A stretch of DNA of 64,000 nt from Sinorhizobium fredii NGR234 (GCF_000018545.1 NC_012587.1:1178001-1242000); one strand, 5' to 3'. Counted from the first letter of the stretch, positions 26,468-34,014 are shown. Program-made: numbers and translations. The notes: generated by a model from the sequence alone, not told the origin.

Positions 26468-26490
26468 GCTAACGATCGGCCGCCAAACCA

Positions 26491-26514
26491 AACCCCGCTC
26501 CGGCGGGGTTTTTT
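26491..26514 (+). terminator. Intrinsic terminator after the RTX gene
   Basis: AACCCCGC, loop TCCG, GCGGGGTT, then TTTT. It stands 23 bases after the stop of the RTX gene and separates it from the lysis genes. Confidence 0.9.
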
Positions 26515-26560
26515 GTTGCCTGTAGGGCAGACATTCCATCCTCCAACAATCAGGTGAAAC

Positions 26561-27391
26561 ATGGATAAAACCGTGCCTCCCGGCGCGGCGCTTTTGCTCG
26601 ACTTCATCCGCGAAACGGAAGTCGGCCGGAGCGACCGCGCCTCCTATGATGTGATCTATGCCAACAAGCAGAACAGGCTGAAACAGCCGCTCACGACGAT
26701 GACCTTCGGCGATATCGTCGACGCACAGAAAGCCTGGTCGAAGAACTTCGGCTCGAGCGCGGCCGGGGGCTATCAGTTCATGCGGGCCACACTGATCGGG
26801 CTGGCGAAGGAAATTCCATCGATCAGCCGCACCGACCGTTTCGTTCCCGATCTGCAAGACCGGCTTGGCTATCACCTCCTGAAGCGCCGCGGCTATGACC
26901 AATTCGTGACCGGCAACATGACGCTGGTGGAATTCGGCAAGCGTCTCGCGATGGAATGGGCATCGTTCCCGGTGCTCGTCGATACGCAGGGTGATTGTCG
27001 CAAGGTGAAGCGCGGCCAGTCCTACTATGCCGGCGATGGGCTCAATAAGGCGCTGGTAAGGCCTGAGAAGGTCGAGGCGGTACTGTCTACAGTGCTCGCG
27101 ACCGCGCGCCGGCCCGCGGGCAGCGAATTTCGGCGAGAGGCGCATGTCTCGCCGACGCCAACGGTCCGCCCCTCCGAGCCTGTGGAGCATCCCGCTGTCG
27201 CGGCACAGCGTAAGGCCCAAGAGGACTTCGCGACCGGAGAAATCGTTTTGACGCCTGCGAACTCCTCACCCGCAAAACAGCCAGCCTCCAGGGCGACGAG
27301 GGTCGCAGCGCTGATTGCTGCCTCCGTTCTCGGCCTTGGCGCGTGGTTCGCTTCACTGCCCTGCTCAATCTTCGGAGTGTTCTGCCAATGA
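26561..27391 (+). CDS. Endolysin, lambda R-like transglycosylase with C-terminal membrane segment
   Basis: 276 residues. The first 140 resemble lambda R-type lytic transglycosylases: LLDFIRETEVGRSD (candidate catalytic Glu near 20), YDVIYANKQNRLKQPLTTMT and SSAAGGYQFMRATL. It would cleave peptidoglycan glycan strands. A Pro/Ala-rich linker leads to a C-terminal hydrophobic helix (AALIAASVLGLGAWFASL), an uncommon place for an anchor in an endolysin. It is first in a lysis cassette, and its stop overlaps the next gene as ATGA. Confidence 0.8.
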   Translation: MDKTVPPGAALLLDFIRETEVGRSDRASYDVIYANKQNRLKQPLTTMTFGDIVDAQKAWSKNFGSSAAGGYQFMRATLIGLAKEIPSISRTDRFVPDLQDRLGYHLLKRRGYDQFVTGNMTLVEFGKRLAMEWASFPVLVDTQGDCRKVKRGQSYYAGDGLNKALVRPEKVEAVLSTVLATARRPAGSEFRREAHVSPTPTVRPSEPVEHPAVAAQRKAQEDFATGEIVLTPANSSPAKQPASRATRVAALIAASVLGLGAWFASLPCSIFGVFCQ

Positions 27392-27588
27392 GCGTCTGGC
27401 TTCGCATCGCTTTGTACATCGTCGCGGGCTGGCTCTATGGCTCGGGCTATATCGGCGAGGAGGTCAAGGACCTCATCACGACCGATCCGGCCATGGCCGC
27501 CAGCATCGAGGCTGGTATCTCGGCGCTCATCGCGTCGATCCCGATTGCCTGGTGGCGGCTCGCCAAGCGTCTCGGGTGGAAGACGTGA
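27388..27588 (+). CDS. Small holin-like membrane protein
   Basis: 66 residues from the ATG at 27388 (ATGA overlap with the endolysin). Hydrophobic segments WLRIALYIVAGWLYGSGYI and ISALIASIPIAWWRLAK with a basic C-terminus (KRLGWKT) give a holin-like profile. Position between endolysin and spanin-like genes supports this. It overlaps the next gene as GTGA. Confidence 0.6.
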   Translation: MSVWLRIALYIVAGWLYGSGYIGEEVKDLITTDPAMAASIEAGISALIASIPIAWWRLAKRLGWKT

Positions 27589-27869
27589 TCTCCCGCCTCA
27601 GCCTCGCCGCCGGCGCGCTATCTGGCGGCCTCGTCGTTTTCCTCGTCATGCAGGCGATCAACACCCTGTGGGTCATCCCGGAAGCGAAGGAAGAGGGCCG
27701 AAAACTCGAACGGGCAGAACTCGATTCCGCAACGAACAAGGCAATTGGAGAACTCGCCGATGAAGCCGATCGTGCTCGCTTTAACCGCCGCCTGTGCATT
27801 GAGCGCGGCCGGCTGTACATCAACGCAACAGGTCAGTGCATCGAAAGACCGGCTCAACCAGGCGGCTAG
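27585..27869 (+). CDS. Rz-like inner-membrane spanin candidate
   Basis: 94 residues from a GTG at 27585 that overlaps the previous stop. One N-terminal membrane helix (LAAGALSGGLVVFLVMQA) is followed by a charged helical periplasmic part (AKEEGRKLERAELDSATNKA) and a Cys pair. This is the i-spanin layout. A lipoprotein gene begins inside it in another frame (27760), as in Rz/Rz1. Confidence 0.65.
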   Translation: MISRLSLAAGALSGGLVVFLVMQAINTLWVIPEAKEEGRKLERAELDSATNKAIGELADEADRARFNRRLCIERGRLYINATGQCIERPAQPGG

Positions 27870-28014
27870 AGCGGTCGTCGGCACGTCGCTGGTCGGCGCT
27901 CGAGGCGCCACGCCGAACGATCAGGACAAGATTGACGAGACAGTCGCGGGGCTATGTGGTGCCCGCGCCTGGACGCAGAGCGAATGCGCCCGCCACGACA
28001 TGGCGCAACAGTAA
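27760..28014 (+). CDS. Rz1-like lipoprotein, overlapping in another frame
   Basis: 84 residues from the ATG at 27760 (GGAG upstream). Signal KPIVLALTAACALSAAGC with lipobox SAAGC predicts an outer-membrane lipoprotein. 110 bases overlap the Rz-like gene in a different frame. It is longer than lambda Rz1 and not Pro-rich, so o-spanin function is likely from context but not certain. Confidence 0.65.
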   Translation: MKPIVLALTAACALSAAGCTSTQQVSASKDRLNQAARAVVGTSLVGARGATPNDQDKIDETVAGLCGARAWTQSECARHDMAQQ

Positions 28015-28049
28015 CCATCCGAAATCGCATCGCATACGAGGGCAGGGGA

Positions 28050-28442
28050 TTGGCAGAGGCACAGGATACCGAAAAGATGGTCGCGGCTCCGAAATGGAGG
28101 TTCGAATACAACCTCAACACCCTGGTTATCCTGGCGGGCTTCGCCGGCAGCCTGATCGCATGGGGTGCGACGTGGGAAAGATTGAGCTCCAGCCAGATCG
28201 CCCAGGCGGCCAGTCTCGATCGACTGGACAAGCGCGTCACGGCCGTGGAGGTCACGTTGCGGCAGCTCGATAACCATGAGCTCAGGCTGTCGGCCGTGGA
28301 GAAGCAGGCGGCAGAGGCGGCAACCTCCATGCGCGCCGTCGAGAGCACCCTGAACACCCTTTCCGCCGACACGCGGGTCATGCGCGAAATCCTGCAGAGG
28401 ATCGAGGCGGGGCAGAGGGATGGGGCGCAACTTAGGCGCTAA
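28050..28442 (+). CDS. Membrane protein with coiled coil
   Basis: 130 residues from a TTG at 28050 (AGGGGA directly before); an ATG at 28077 is possible. One membrane helix (TLVILAGFAGSLIAWGATW) and a long heptad region (LDRLDKRVTAVEVTLRQLDN ...). Similar small proteins are common beside phage lysis genes. Function unknown. Confidence 0.6.
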   Translation: MAEAQDTEKMVAAPKWRFEYNLNTLVILAGFAGSLIAWGATWERLSSSQIAQAASLDRLDKRVTAVEVTLRQLDNHELRLSAVEKQAAEAATSMRAVESTLNTLSADTRVMREILQRIEAGQRDGAQLRR

Positions 28443-28514
28443 ACAGGAATGGCGGGAAGCCCCAACTGAGCACTTCCCCTTCTTGTGTCTACTGCACCCG
28501 CGCGAGAGGGTGGT

Positions 28515-29774
28515 CTAAATGACGAAAAGGTCAGCCGCAGCGAGCGAAAGCCCTGCCGACAAAGTGGCAAACTGAATCGCCTTTCCGCTGCCGGACCCAT
28601 CAGCGTCGTAGAACAGCTTGCCAGTATCCGTCTCGTAGATGATCCGGTCGGATTTGTCTGTTGCCGTCCCGGTTGCGTTCGCCGCAAATGCCGATGCGGC
28701 AAGTCCGCCGGTAGGCGTCAGCTTCGTGAATACCGCGTTGTCGAGATGGATGGAGTCATACGGCACGCTGAAATCCGTGATCCGATCGACGTTCGTTGAT
28801 CCGAGAGCAGACGTGAAGACGAAGACATCGTTTCCGCTTCCGCCCACCAGAATGTCATTGCCTGCGCCGCCGTTGAGCTTGTCGTTCCCGCTCTCCCCCT
28901 TGATCACGTCCTGGCCCGCGATGCTGGAGAGATAGTCGTTCCCTGAACCTCCCATCAGCGTGTTATTTGCTCCGTCGCCGTAAAGCCGATCGTCGAAGCG
29001 CGAGCCTCTGAGATTCTCGACTGAACTGAAAGTATCGCCGGCAGCTTCACCTGTATTCGCAGAAGGTGAGGTCAGGTTCGCAACGATCCCGGCGACGGAG
29101 GCTTCATAGTTGGCGGTGTCAGTCCCGATTCCACCAATGAGTTTGTCGGCGCCCAGGCCGCCGACGAGGATGTCGTTGCCACTCTTGCCATCGAGTGTGT
29201 TGGCGCCGGCGTTTCCTTTGATCGTCTGGGAGAAGTTGTTGCCAGTCAGATTTATTCCCGCGGTGCCAGAACTCTTGGTCGTCTCGAAAAGCTCGATGCG
29301 GGCTTCGGCGCCGAGCACATAGGACGCGCTCGTGCGAACAGTGTCAGTCGGATTCGCCTGATTGTCGTATTCGGGGACCCAATCTTCAATGATCTGGTCC
29401 TTGGCGTTATCGACGATATAGATGTCAGCCCCAGCGCCGCCATCCATGACGTCGACACCGGTGCCACCATCGAGATAGACGCCACTGTCTCCGGCGATCA
29501 ATTTATCGTTGCCTGCTCCCCCGTATGCCTCACTGTCCGCGTTTGACCAACCAGCCGTAATCGTGTCGTCGCCATCCTCGCCGTAGAGGCGGTTAAGCCC
29601 GGTACCCCCGTCGATTGTGTCGTTGCCGGTGCCGCCCCAGATGTAGTTATCAGCCTGGAAACCGCCGGTGAGCGTGTCGTTTCCGCCGTAGCCATAAATC
29701 TTGTTGGTCACGCCAAAGACGTCGCTCTCGCCGACTAACTTGTTGTTGCTGTTGTTCCCTTTGATAATTGGCAT
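28515..29774 (-). CDS. Second RTX repeat protein, opposite strand
   Basis: 419 residues, starting MPIIKGNNSNNKLVGESDV at 29774. RTX nonapeptides (GGTGNDTIDGGTGLNRLYG, GGSGNDVFVF) run through most of the length, interrupted by a segment near 130-180. Unlike the RTX protein at 25103 it begins with repeats almost at once. The C-terminus ATLSAGLSLAAADLFVI is hydrophobic and could be a type I secretion signal. It is read leftward, against the lysis genes, so it is probably a separately controlled accessory (moron) gene. Confidence 0.82.
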   Translation of the reverse strand: MPIIKGNNSNNKLVGESDVFGVTNKIYGYGGNDTLTGGFQADNYIWGGTGNDTIDGGTGLNRLYGEDGDDTITAGWSNADSEAYGGAGNDKLIAGDSGVYLDGGTGVDVMDGGAGADIYIVDNAKDQIIEDWVPEYDNQANPTDTVRTSASYVLGAEARIELFETTKSSGTAGINLTGNNFSQTIKGNAGANTLDGKSGNDILVGGLGADKLIGGIGTDTANYEASVAGIVANLTSPSANTGEAAGDTFSSVENLRGSRFDDRLYGDGANNTLMGGSGNDYLSSIAGQDVIKGESGNDKLNGGAGNDILVGGSGNDVFVFTSALGSTNVDRITDFSVPYDSIHLDNAVFTKLTPTGGLAASAFAANATGTATDKSDRIIYETDTGKLFYDADGSGSGKAIQFATLSAGLSLAAADLFVI

Positions 29775-30070
29775 CTATCCCTCGCGCGCACCCTTGCGTT
29801 GCATTTCACGCAATAGACGTGTGTTGGTGAGTTGGCAACGGCATGTAGGTGGATTCCGCCCTCCATTTTTGGGCTGGCGGCTCGGTTCGGACTCCGAGAA
29901 CAACGCGAAGACAGTGCCCGCGCTATCCTCCAAGTGGGGTAGGCGGAGACAAGGTGAGAAATAGGGCATTTGCTGCAGTCTGGGGGTATTCGCAGCGAGT
30001 GCTAGTCTTATGTGCGTATTTTAAAAGTATCTTCTCTTGGATATTATTACGGACAAGTGGGGGTATTCCA

Positions 30071-30649
30071 ATGGCGAGTTCATTGAATTTCTATCAGCGA
30101 GCTAACCTTAGCATGGGGTTGGCAGTAATACTTGGTTTCGAGCTGGCAATATCCCAATGGGCGCGCAATCTCGATCACATTACATTGGCCACTGTCTGGA
30201 GTAGAGCCGACACATTGCTCTGGATCGGATTTCAGTTTTTCTTCAGGGTCAAAGTTACGATCGATGATCACGATTATTTTGCGGCCGGTGAGAAGGGGTT
30301 ACGAGGTCTGTTAGATTTTCTAATGTTTGTTGTTTCATCATTTCTATTTGTGCTGTCGGCAGTACTTTCATTTCTGACGCAAGCAACGGCCATCTTGTTC
30401 ATATTGGGGGTTCTCGTTCTTACGGTATGGGTACTGTTTGGAGCGAAGGAACCGATGAAGAAGACATGGATTTTCGTTAATGCAGCTTACATCATTGTCC
30501 TCTCGCCCATGGCAACGTCAGGTTTTTTTGGTGCAATCGGGCAAGACGCGCTAGCCACTGTTTCGGTCGTATCCCATGCCGTACTATTCGCTCTCTTGTT
30601 CATTGACTATCACGAGAGCAAGACGCACGAGCATATGCCGGACTACTAG
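30071..30649 (+). CDS. Multi-pass membrane protein of low GC content
   Basis: 192 residues from the ATG at 30071 (GGGGG 8 bases before). About five membrane helices (MGLAVILGFELAISQW, LDFLMFVVSSFLFVLSAVLS, TAILFILGVLVLTVWVLFG, TWIFVNAAYIIVL, VVSHAVLFALLFI). The coding DNA is clearly more AT-rich than its neighbours, which suggests a separate origin. It stands alone between two leftward genes with its own upstream region (29775-30070). Family not recognised; a role in superinfection exclusion or host modification is possible but unproven. Confidence 0.65.
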   Translation: MASSLNFYQRANLSMGLAVILGFELAISQWARNLDHITLATVWSRADTLLWIGFQFFFRVKVTIDDHDYFAAGEKGLRGLLDFLMFVVSSFLFVLSAVLSFLTQATAILFILGVLVLTVWVLFGAKEPMKKTWIFVNAAYIIVLSPMATSGFFGAIGQDALATVSVVSHAVLFALLFIDYHESKTHEHMPDY

Positions 30650-30684
30650 TGAAACTGCGTGCGCCTCACCGGTGGACGATTCGC

Positions 30685-31197
30685 TCAGCATGACGCGTCA
30701 CGCTTCGCACGCTCAGCGCGCGCCTGGCACGGCAACTGAAACTTGCCGCGCCAAATGCCGGCGCCTCGAGCCCGAGCCGTCCTGTGGGCGTTCGTATAGG
30801 CGCCCTTGCTGTACCGCTCCCAATCCACCGCATTGCCGCTTTCGACGAGCCAGCGGTTGACCTCGCGACCGTCGGCTCGGAAGCAGATGCTTACAAAGCG
30901 CTTGTATCGATCGCGCTCAACGACCTCGCAGCGGGCGGGGCGGGAGGCGGCGAGGAATCTGTCGAGATCGAGCGCTGCCTCCTTGCCACAGCGATAGGTG
31001 CCGCCGTCCCCATCCTCGCATTTCTGCCAGCTCTCCGGCGCATCGACGTCGTGCAGGCGAATTCGCTCGCCTCTGATCTCGATTGTGTCGCCGTCGATGA
31101 CGGATGCGCGCCCCGTAATCGTTTCGGCGCCGCCAATCGCCGGAGAAATCGCGACAAGCAAGATCGGGGCAGCAGTGAGAAAGCGGCGTAGAATCAT
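30685..31197 (-). CDS. Secreted thermonuclease-family protein
   Basis: 170 residues from the ATG at 31197. Signal peptide ILRRFLTAAPILLVAISPAI, then the staphylococcal-nuclease-like domain: ASVIDGDTIEIRGERIRLHD (metal Asp and first Arg), DAPESWQKCE, and RDRYKRFVSICF (second Arg). It probably cuts nucleic acid outside the cytoplasm. Such genes are frequent in rhizobia and in their prophages. A GTG at 31236 would add 13 residues ahead of the signal. Confidence 0.83.
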   Translation of the reverse strand: MILRRFLTAAPILLVAISPAIGGAETITGRASVIDGDTIEIRGERIRLHDVDAPESWQKCEDGDGGTYRCGKEAALDLDRFLAASRPARCEVVERDRYKRFVSICFRADGREVNRWLVESGNAVDWERYSKGAYTNAHRTARARGAGIWRGKFQLPCQARAERAKRDASC

Positions 31198-31211
31198 TGA
31201 GTCGTCCAAAT

Positions 31212-31766
31212 TCAAAATCCGTGCCGCAGTGGGCACATAGGAAGGTTGACGTCAAGAACGGCCGCGTCATCGGCGGATTCTGCCAACCTTGACGATGTTT
31301 CCGTCCTTGTTGCCGCATTTCGTGCAGTGCAGGTACCGCGCAAGAGAGAGTATCGGCCGCGTTGCCCCGAACCGCCGAGCCAGCGCGCGCCGATCGATCC
31401 GGCTTTCACGGCCGCATCTGCGGCAGCTGCAGAACAGGTCATACCATTCCGGAAGGTTTGCGAAGGTGATCTCCTCGGGAGAGCCGGCCGGCGCCGCACC
31501 GTCGGCCGGTTCCATCGGGAGAGCTTGTTATCCTGGTCAGGCAGCGCATGTTGATAGACCAGTCGACAACGATCATAAAACTTGTTGCCCGTTTTCACGC
31601 AGCCGTTGGCGATTGCCAATTCCGTCAACAAAGTAGGCATAGAGCGGTCTCCGATCCGCTTGAGCATTGCCCGCGCGTCGTACTGCTTCTTCACGCCGCA
31701 TTCGCATTCGATCTGGATCTTGCGTCCGACAAACTCGGACAGCCACCAGGCACCAGCTCTAGGCAT
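31212..31766 (-). CDS. Hypothetical protein, probably frameshifted at its 3' end
   Basis: The first 85 residues from the ATG at 31766 (MPRAGAWWLSEFVGRKIQIE, CECGVKKQYDARAMLKRIGD, LTELAIANGCVK) look coding and contain CEC with a later Cys pair. After about 31513 the frame runs through the next gene out of phase, with an Arg/Ala/Ser-rich sequence typical of shadow reading. A lost stop or a frameshift is likely. The real product may be about 85-90 residues. Confidence 0.45.
   Translation of the reverse strand: MPRAGAWWLSEFVGRKIQIECECGVKKQYDARAMLKRIGDRSMPTLLTELAIANGCVKTGNKFYDRCRLVYQHALPDQDNKLSRWNRPTVRRRPALPRRSPSQTFRNGMTCSAAAADAAVKAGSIGARWLGGSGQRGRYSLLRGTCTARNAATRTETSSRLAESADDAAVLDVNLPMCPLRHGF
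31267..31515 (-). CDS. Small zinc-ribbon-like protein
   Basis: 82 residues from the ATG at 31515. Two Cys pairs, CSCRRC and CTKC, around RRALARRFGATRPIL suggest one zinc site. It resembles in layout the product encoded just upstream, so the two may be diverged tandem copies. Last gene of the leftward operon that begins at 32153. Function unknown. Confidence 0.6.
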   Translation of the reverse strand: MEPADGAAPAGSPEEITFANLPEWYDLFCSCRRCGRESRIDRRALARRFGATRPILSLARYLHCTKCGNKDGNIVKVGRIRR

Positions 31767-31926
31767 TGCGCGGCTTCCATTCTGGACGGTGCTCGAGGCA
31801 GAACCAGCTCGGCTCCGCTTTGCCGATCGCGAACCCGAAGGCACCCCACTTCTTGCAGCCGGGATGCTCGCAATAGTGCACGTAGAGCGTCGAGTCGTGC
31901 TTGGCCGCGCCTTGCTCGTCGCTCAT
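31759..31926 (-). CDS. Small Cys/His-rich protein
   Basis: 55 residues (MSDEQGAAKHDSTLYVHYCE, then HPGCKKWGAFGF, WFCLEHRPEW). C-H-x3-C and C-x2-H pairs suggest a zinc finger. The ATG at 31926 overlaps the upstream stop (ATGA at 31923), and the 3' end overlaps the next ATG by 8 bases. Short proteins of this pattern are frequent in rhizobial genomes; role unknown. Confidence 0.65.
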   Translation of the reverse strand: MSDEQGAAKHDSTLYVHYCEHPGCKKWGAFGFAIGKAEPSWFCLEHRPEWKPRNA

Positions 31927-32153
31927 CTCGTCACCTCATCGTGACGCTCTGGGCAGGGCGACCAGCCGCGGGTGAAGCCTATGCCCATCGCAATTTGAGC
32001 CAATGCCAGTTGCTCGCGTAGATGCTTGCAGTCGGCGAGGAGTGTCCGGATCGTCGCTTCCGCGTCGCCGTCATGCCAGGCAAGCGCCGACGCGACCTCA
32101 TCCATCCACGTGTCAAATTCCTCGATGTCGGAAGTTTGCTTCTCAGCAGACAT
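31923..32153 (-). CDS. Hypothetical protein
   Basis: 76 residues from the ATG at 32153, with AAGGAG upstream. Acidic helical protein (EEFDTWMDEVASALAWHDGD, LLADCKHLREQLALAQIAMG). First gene of a leftward operon of four small genes. No family recognised. Confidence 0.6.
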   Translation of the reverse strand: MSAEKQTSDIEEFDTWMDEVASALAWHDGDAEATIRTLLADCKHLREQLALAQIAMGIGFTRGWSPCPERHDEVTR

Positions 32154-32386
32154 GACGGCTCCTTCTCCGCGCACGCACAGAGTCCTTTGCCCCACAGGTT
32201 TTTAGATTGGCGGCCGCAACGCCGATGAAGGTTCTTATTATGTTCTCACTGTGCCGGGAGTCAACGGTCGCCGTGAAAACTGGAGCGCCATTTTTTGAGT
32301 GATCAGGACGGCCGGGTACCGTGCCCAGCCCGGTTCGTTTGGTGCTATCTTAGATCTAACTAACGAACTTTAGAGAGGACCAATCC

Positions 32387-32578
32387 ATGTGGGTCGAATT
32401 ACACGACAGCAATGGGCCGATTTTCATCAACATGGACACTGTTACACACTTCCAGCGGGTAGAGGGCAAGCGGCGCACCACTCTCGTCACCTTCGCACCC
32501 AATAACGGGACCTGCGTGATGTTTCAGGTTAACGAGTCACCTGACGAGATCATGGAGATGATCGGCGAAAATTACTAA
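32387..32578 (+). CDS. Hypothetical protein
   Basis: 63 residues; ATG at 32387 behind GAGAGGA. Compact beta-rich sequence (MWVELHDSNGPIFINMDTV, THFQRVEGKRRTTLVTF) and a helical C-terminus. It stands alone on the plus strand between leftward operons. Function unknown. Confidence 0.6.
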   Translation: MWVELHDSNGPIFINMDTVTHFQRVEGKRRTTLVTFAPNNGTCVMFQVNESPDEIMEMIGENY

Positions 32579-32615
32579 CGCAGGTTGGTCAGATCCGGCC
32601 GGGCACTCAGAAGCA

Positions 32616-32645
32616 ACAAAAAAGGCCGGGCTGAACCCGACCTTT
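32616..32645 (-). terminator. Intrinsic terminator for the leftward genes at 32753-33548
   Basis: On the minus strand AAAGGTCGGG, a 5-base loop, CCCGGCCTTTTTTG (one G-U pair). It may also affect plus-strand RNA from the gene ending at 32578. A near copy is at 34591-34616. Confidence 0.75.
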
Positions 32646-32752
32646 CGTCGCCTTCGTGCCATTGCCAGTACATCCGTGGTCAATGGCCAGATGGGATTTG
32701 TGTAACCGCCGATCGTGTCGATTGCATGACATAGCGCCCGTCTTCGAGCGCG

Positions 32753-32956
32753 TCAAAGGCAGATGTCGCACAAAGGATTTTCGGGGTCTGTGGCCCCCCA
32801 CGAGCTCATTGGGTTGCCACAGTGGAGGCATCTTGTGTCTGCCCGCTGCAGCTTGGCCCTACGCCACGCTGTTTCTCTGGCTTCGTCTTCCAATCCAATG
32901 GCATCGTCGCGGCGCTTTAGCTCGGCCGCTCGTTCTTCGTCAGTAAAGCCGCTCAC
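32753..32956 (-). CDS. Small zinc-ribbon-like protein
   Basis: 67 residues. A charged helical N-terminus (TDEERAAELKRRDDAIGL) is followed by CLHCGNPMSS...NPLCDICL, two CxxC pairs that should bind one zinc ion. Starts by ATGA overlap with the gene at 32953. Function unknown. Confidence 0.6.
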   Translation of the reverse strand: MSGFTDEERAAELKRRDDAIGLEDEARETAWRRAKLQRADTRCLHCGNPMSSWGATDPENPLCDICL

Positions 32957-33120
32957 GCACTGCCCCCTGTCTCGCTACCCTCGTCCAACTCATGGACGGT
33001 CAGAAACCCATATCCCTCCAGCCACTCGCGCATGATGAGGCGGATTATCTCGTCCCGCGTCATCTGGAGCTCTTCGCAGGCGAGGGCCAGCGCCGCCTCA
33101 ACGTCGTCGTCGAAGGTCAT
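32953..33120 (-). CDS. Micro-protein, probable ribbon-helix-helix type (copy 2)
   Basis: 55 residues (MTFDDDVEAALALACEELQM, then TRDEIIRLIMREWLEGYGFL). The pattern (S/T)RDExIxxIxRxWLxGxG(Y/F) matches the product at 23220-23366 closely. It overlaps the neighbours at both ends (TGATG at 33118, ATGA at 32953) inside a leftward three-gene operon. Confidence 0.6.
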   Translation of the reverse strand: MTFDDDVEAALALACEELQMTRDEIIRLIMREWLEGYGFLTVHELDEGSETGGSA

Positions 33121-33548
33121 CATTCCACGCACTCCGCTTTCAGCATCTTGGCACGGGCAACGCGGAACTTCTGAAATTCCTCATCCATGAGCTGCGAGCA
33201 CGCGATCATCGCCTCTTGGCGCGTCGCATTGATCGCCTCCATCTTCTGGATGGTTCCGCTGCTTTCCCCGGCGTCCTTGGCCTTGGCGTTGACCTTGTCG
33301 GCCTGGATGATTGCCTCATTGCGACCGGCTCCACAGGCTTCCAGCAGCCCCTCAATGTGGACGATGCTGCTCTTCGCCAGATCGTCGCCGATGTAGGGAG
33401 CGCAAGCCCAGGCAAAGCCTTGGTGGTTGTAGATCGCCGCGAAAGCTTCGGAGAAGTAGCCGTCGGCGGCTTTGATGTCAGGCTTGCATTCTTCAGCCAT
33501 GGCTGGCGCAGCCAGCAGGAAAACCAGCATCGAGCATGCGACGCGCAT
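33120..33548 (-). CDS. Secreted hypothetical protein
   Basis: 142 residues from the ATG at 33548. Signal peptide RVACSMLVFLLAAPAMAEE, then a helical mature protein with several Cys (ECKPDIK, AWACAPYIG, LEACGAG, IACSQL, AECVE). First gene of a leftward operon with the micro-protein and the zinc-ribbon protein. No family recognised. Confidence 0.65.
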   Translation of the reverse strand: MRVACSMLVFLLAAPAMAEECKPDIKAADGYFSEAFAAIYNHQGFAWACAPYIGDDLAKSSIVHIEGLLEACGAGRNEAIIQADKVNAKAKDAGESSGTIQKMEAINATRQEAMIACSQLMDEEFQKFRVARAKMLKAECVE

Positions 33549-33760
33549 CGCTACTCTCCAACGCAACTACAACCAAGAGGTCGAAGGGTCGCACAGCGCA
33601 CGTTGCAGTCAAGGATTAGGGGCGCCGCCCAAACTAGCTATTGAATACGGTGCAAGGCGATTCATCAAGGTCAGCAATGATTTAGCCGCAATGTCCTACT
33701 GGACACCTTCTGCCGTTCTGTCACGATCTGGATAGCCAAACATGACTGGCCATAAAACTT

Positions 33761-33800
33761 GAGCCCGCGGTGGACTTATCCCTCCTTGCGGGCTCTTTTT
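33761..33800. terminator. Probable bidirectional terminator
   Basis: GAGCCCGC and GCGGGCTC are 19 bases apart, followed by TTTTT on the plus strand; the minus strand ends AAGTTTTAT. It lies 14 bases after the stop of the leftward gene at 33814. A plus-strand transcript ending here has no convincing gene. Confidence 0.65.
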
Positions 33801-33813
33801 CGCCCGGACTCTT

Positions 33814-34014
33814 TCAAGCCTTGATCATTTCCCTCAGAGCGTCCGCTGTCCGGATGCCTCGCTGGAACATTCCTATGAGCGTTCGGGCGAGTTCGTCAGC
33901 TTGCGTGCTGCCGGGTAGGATGTGTCTGGCCTCAAGTTCGCTGTCGAAGATGCCTTTGAGCATGTCGAGGTCATCAGGCGAGAGGGGTAGGGATTGGAAG
34001 TCTTTACGATGCAT
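33814..34014 (-). CDS. Hypothetical protein
   Basis: 66 residues from the ATG at 34014 (AAGGGAG upstream), MHRKDFQSLPLSPDDLDMLK. Helical and soluble, ending IRTADALREMIKA. Short proteins of this type are common in rhizobia. Function unknown. Confidence 0.6.
   Translation of the reverse strand: MHRKDFQSLPLSPDDLDMLKGIFDSELEARHILPGSTQADELARTLIGMFQRGIRTADALREMIKA

Noticed and set aside
29849..30070. N-terminal extension of the membrane protein at 30071
   Set aside because: The open frame runs back to 29849 but the extra 74 residues are Arg/Pro-rich without membrane character, and the ATG at 30071 has a good ribosome site.
33472..33735. 87-codon plus-strand frame before the 33761 terminator
   Set aside because: Half of it is antisense to the secreted protein gene at 33120 and it has no ribosome site; only the terminator is kept.
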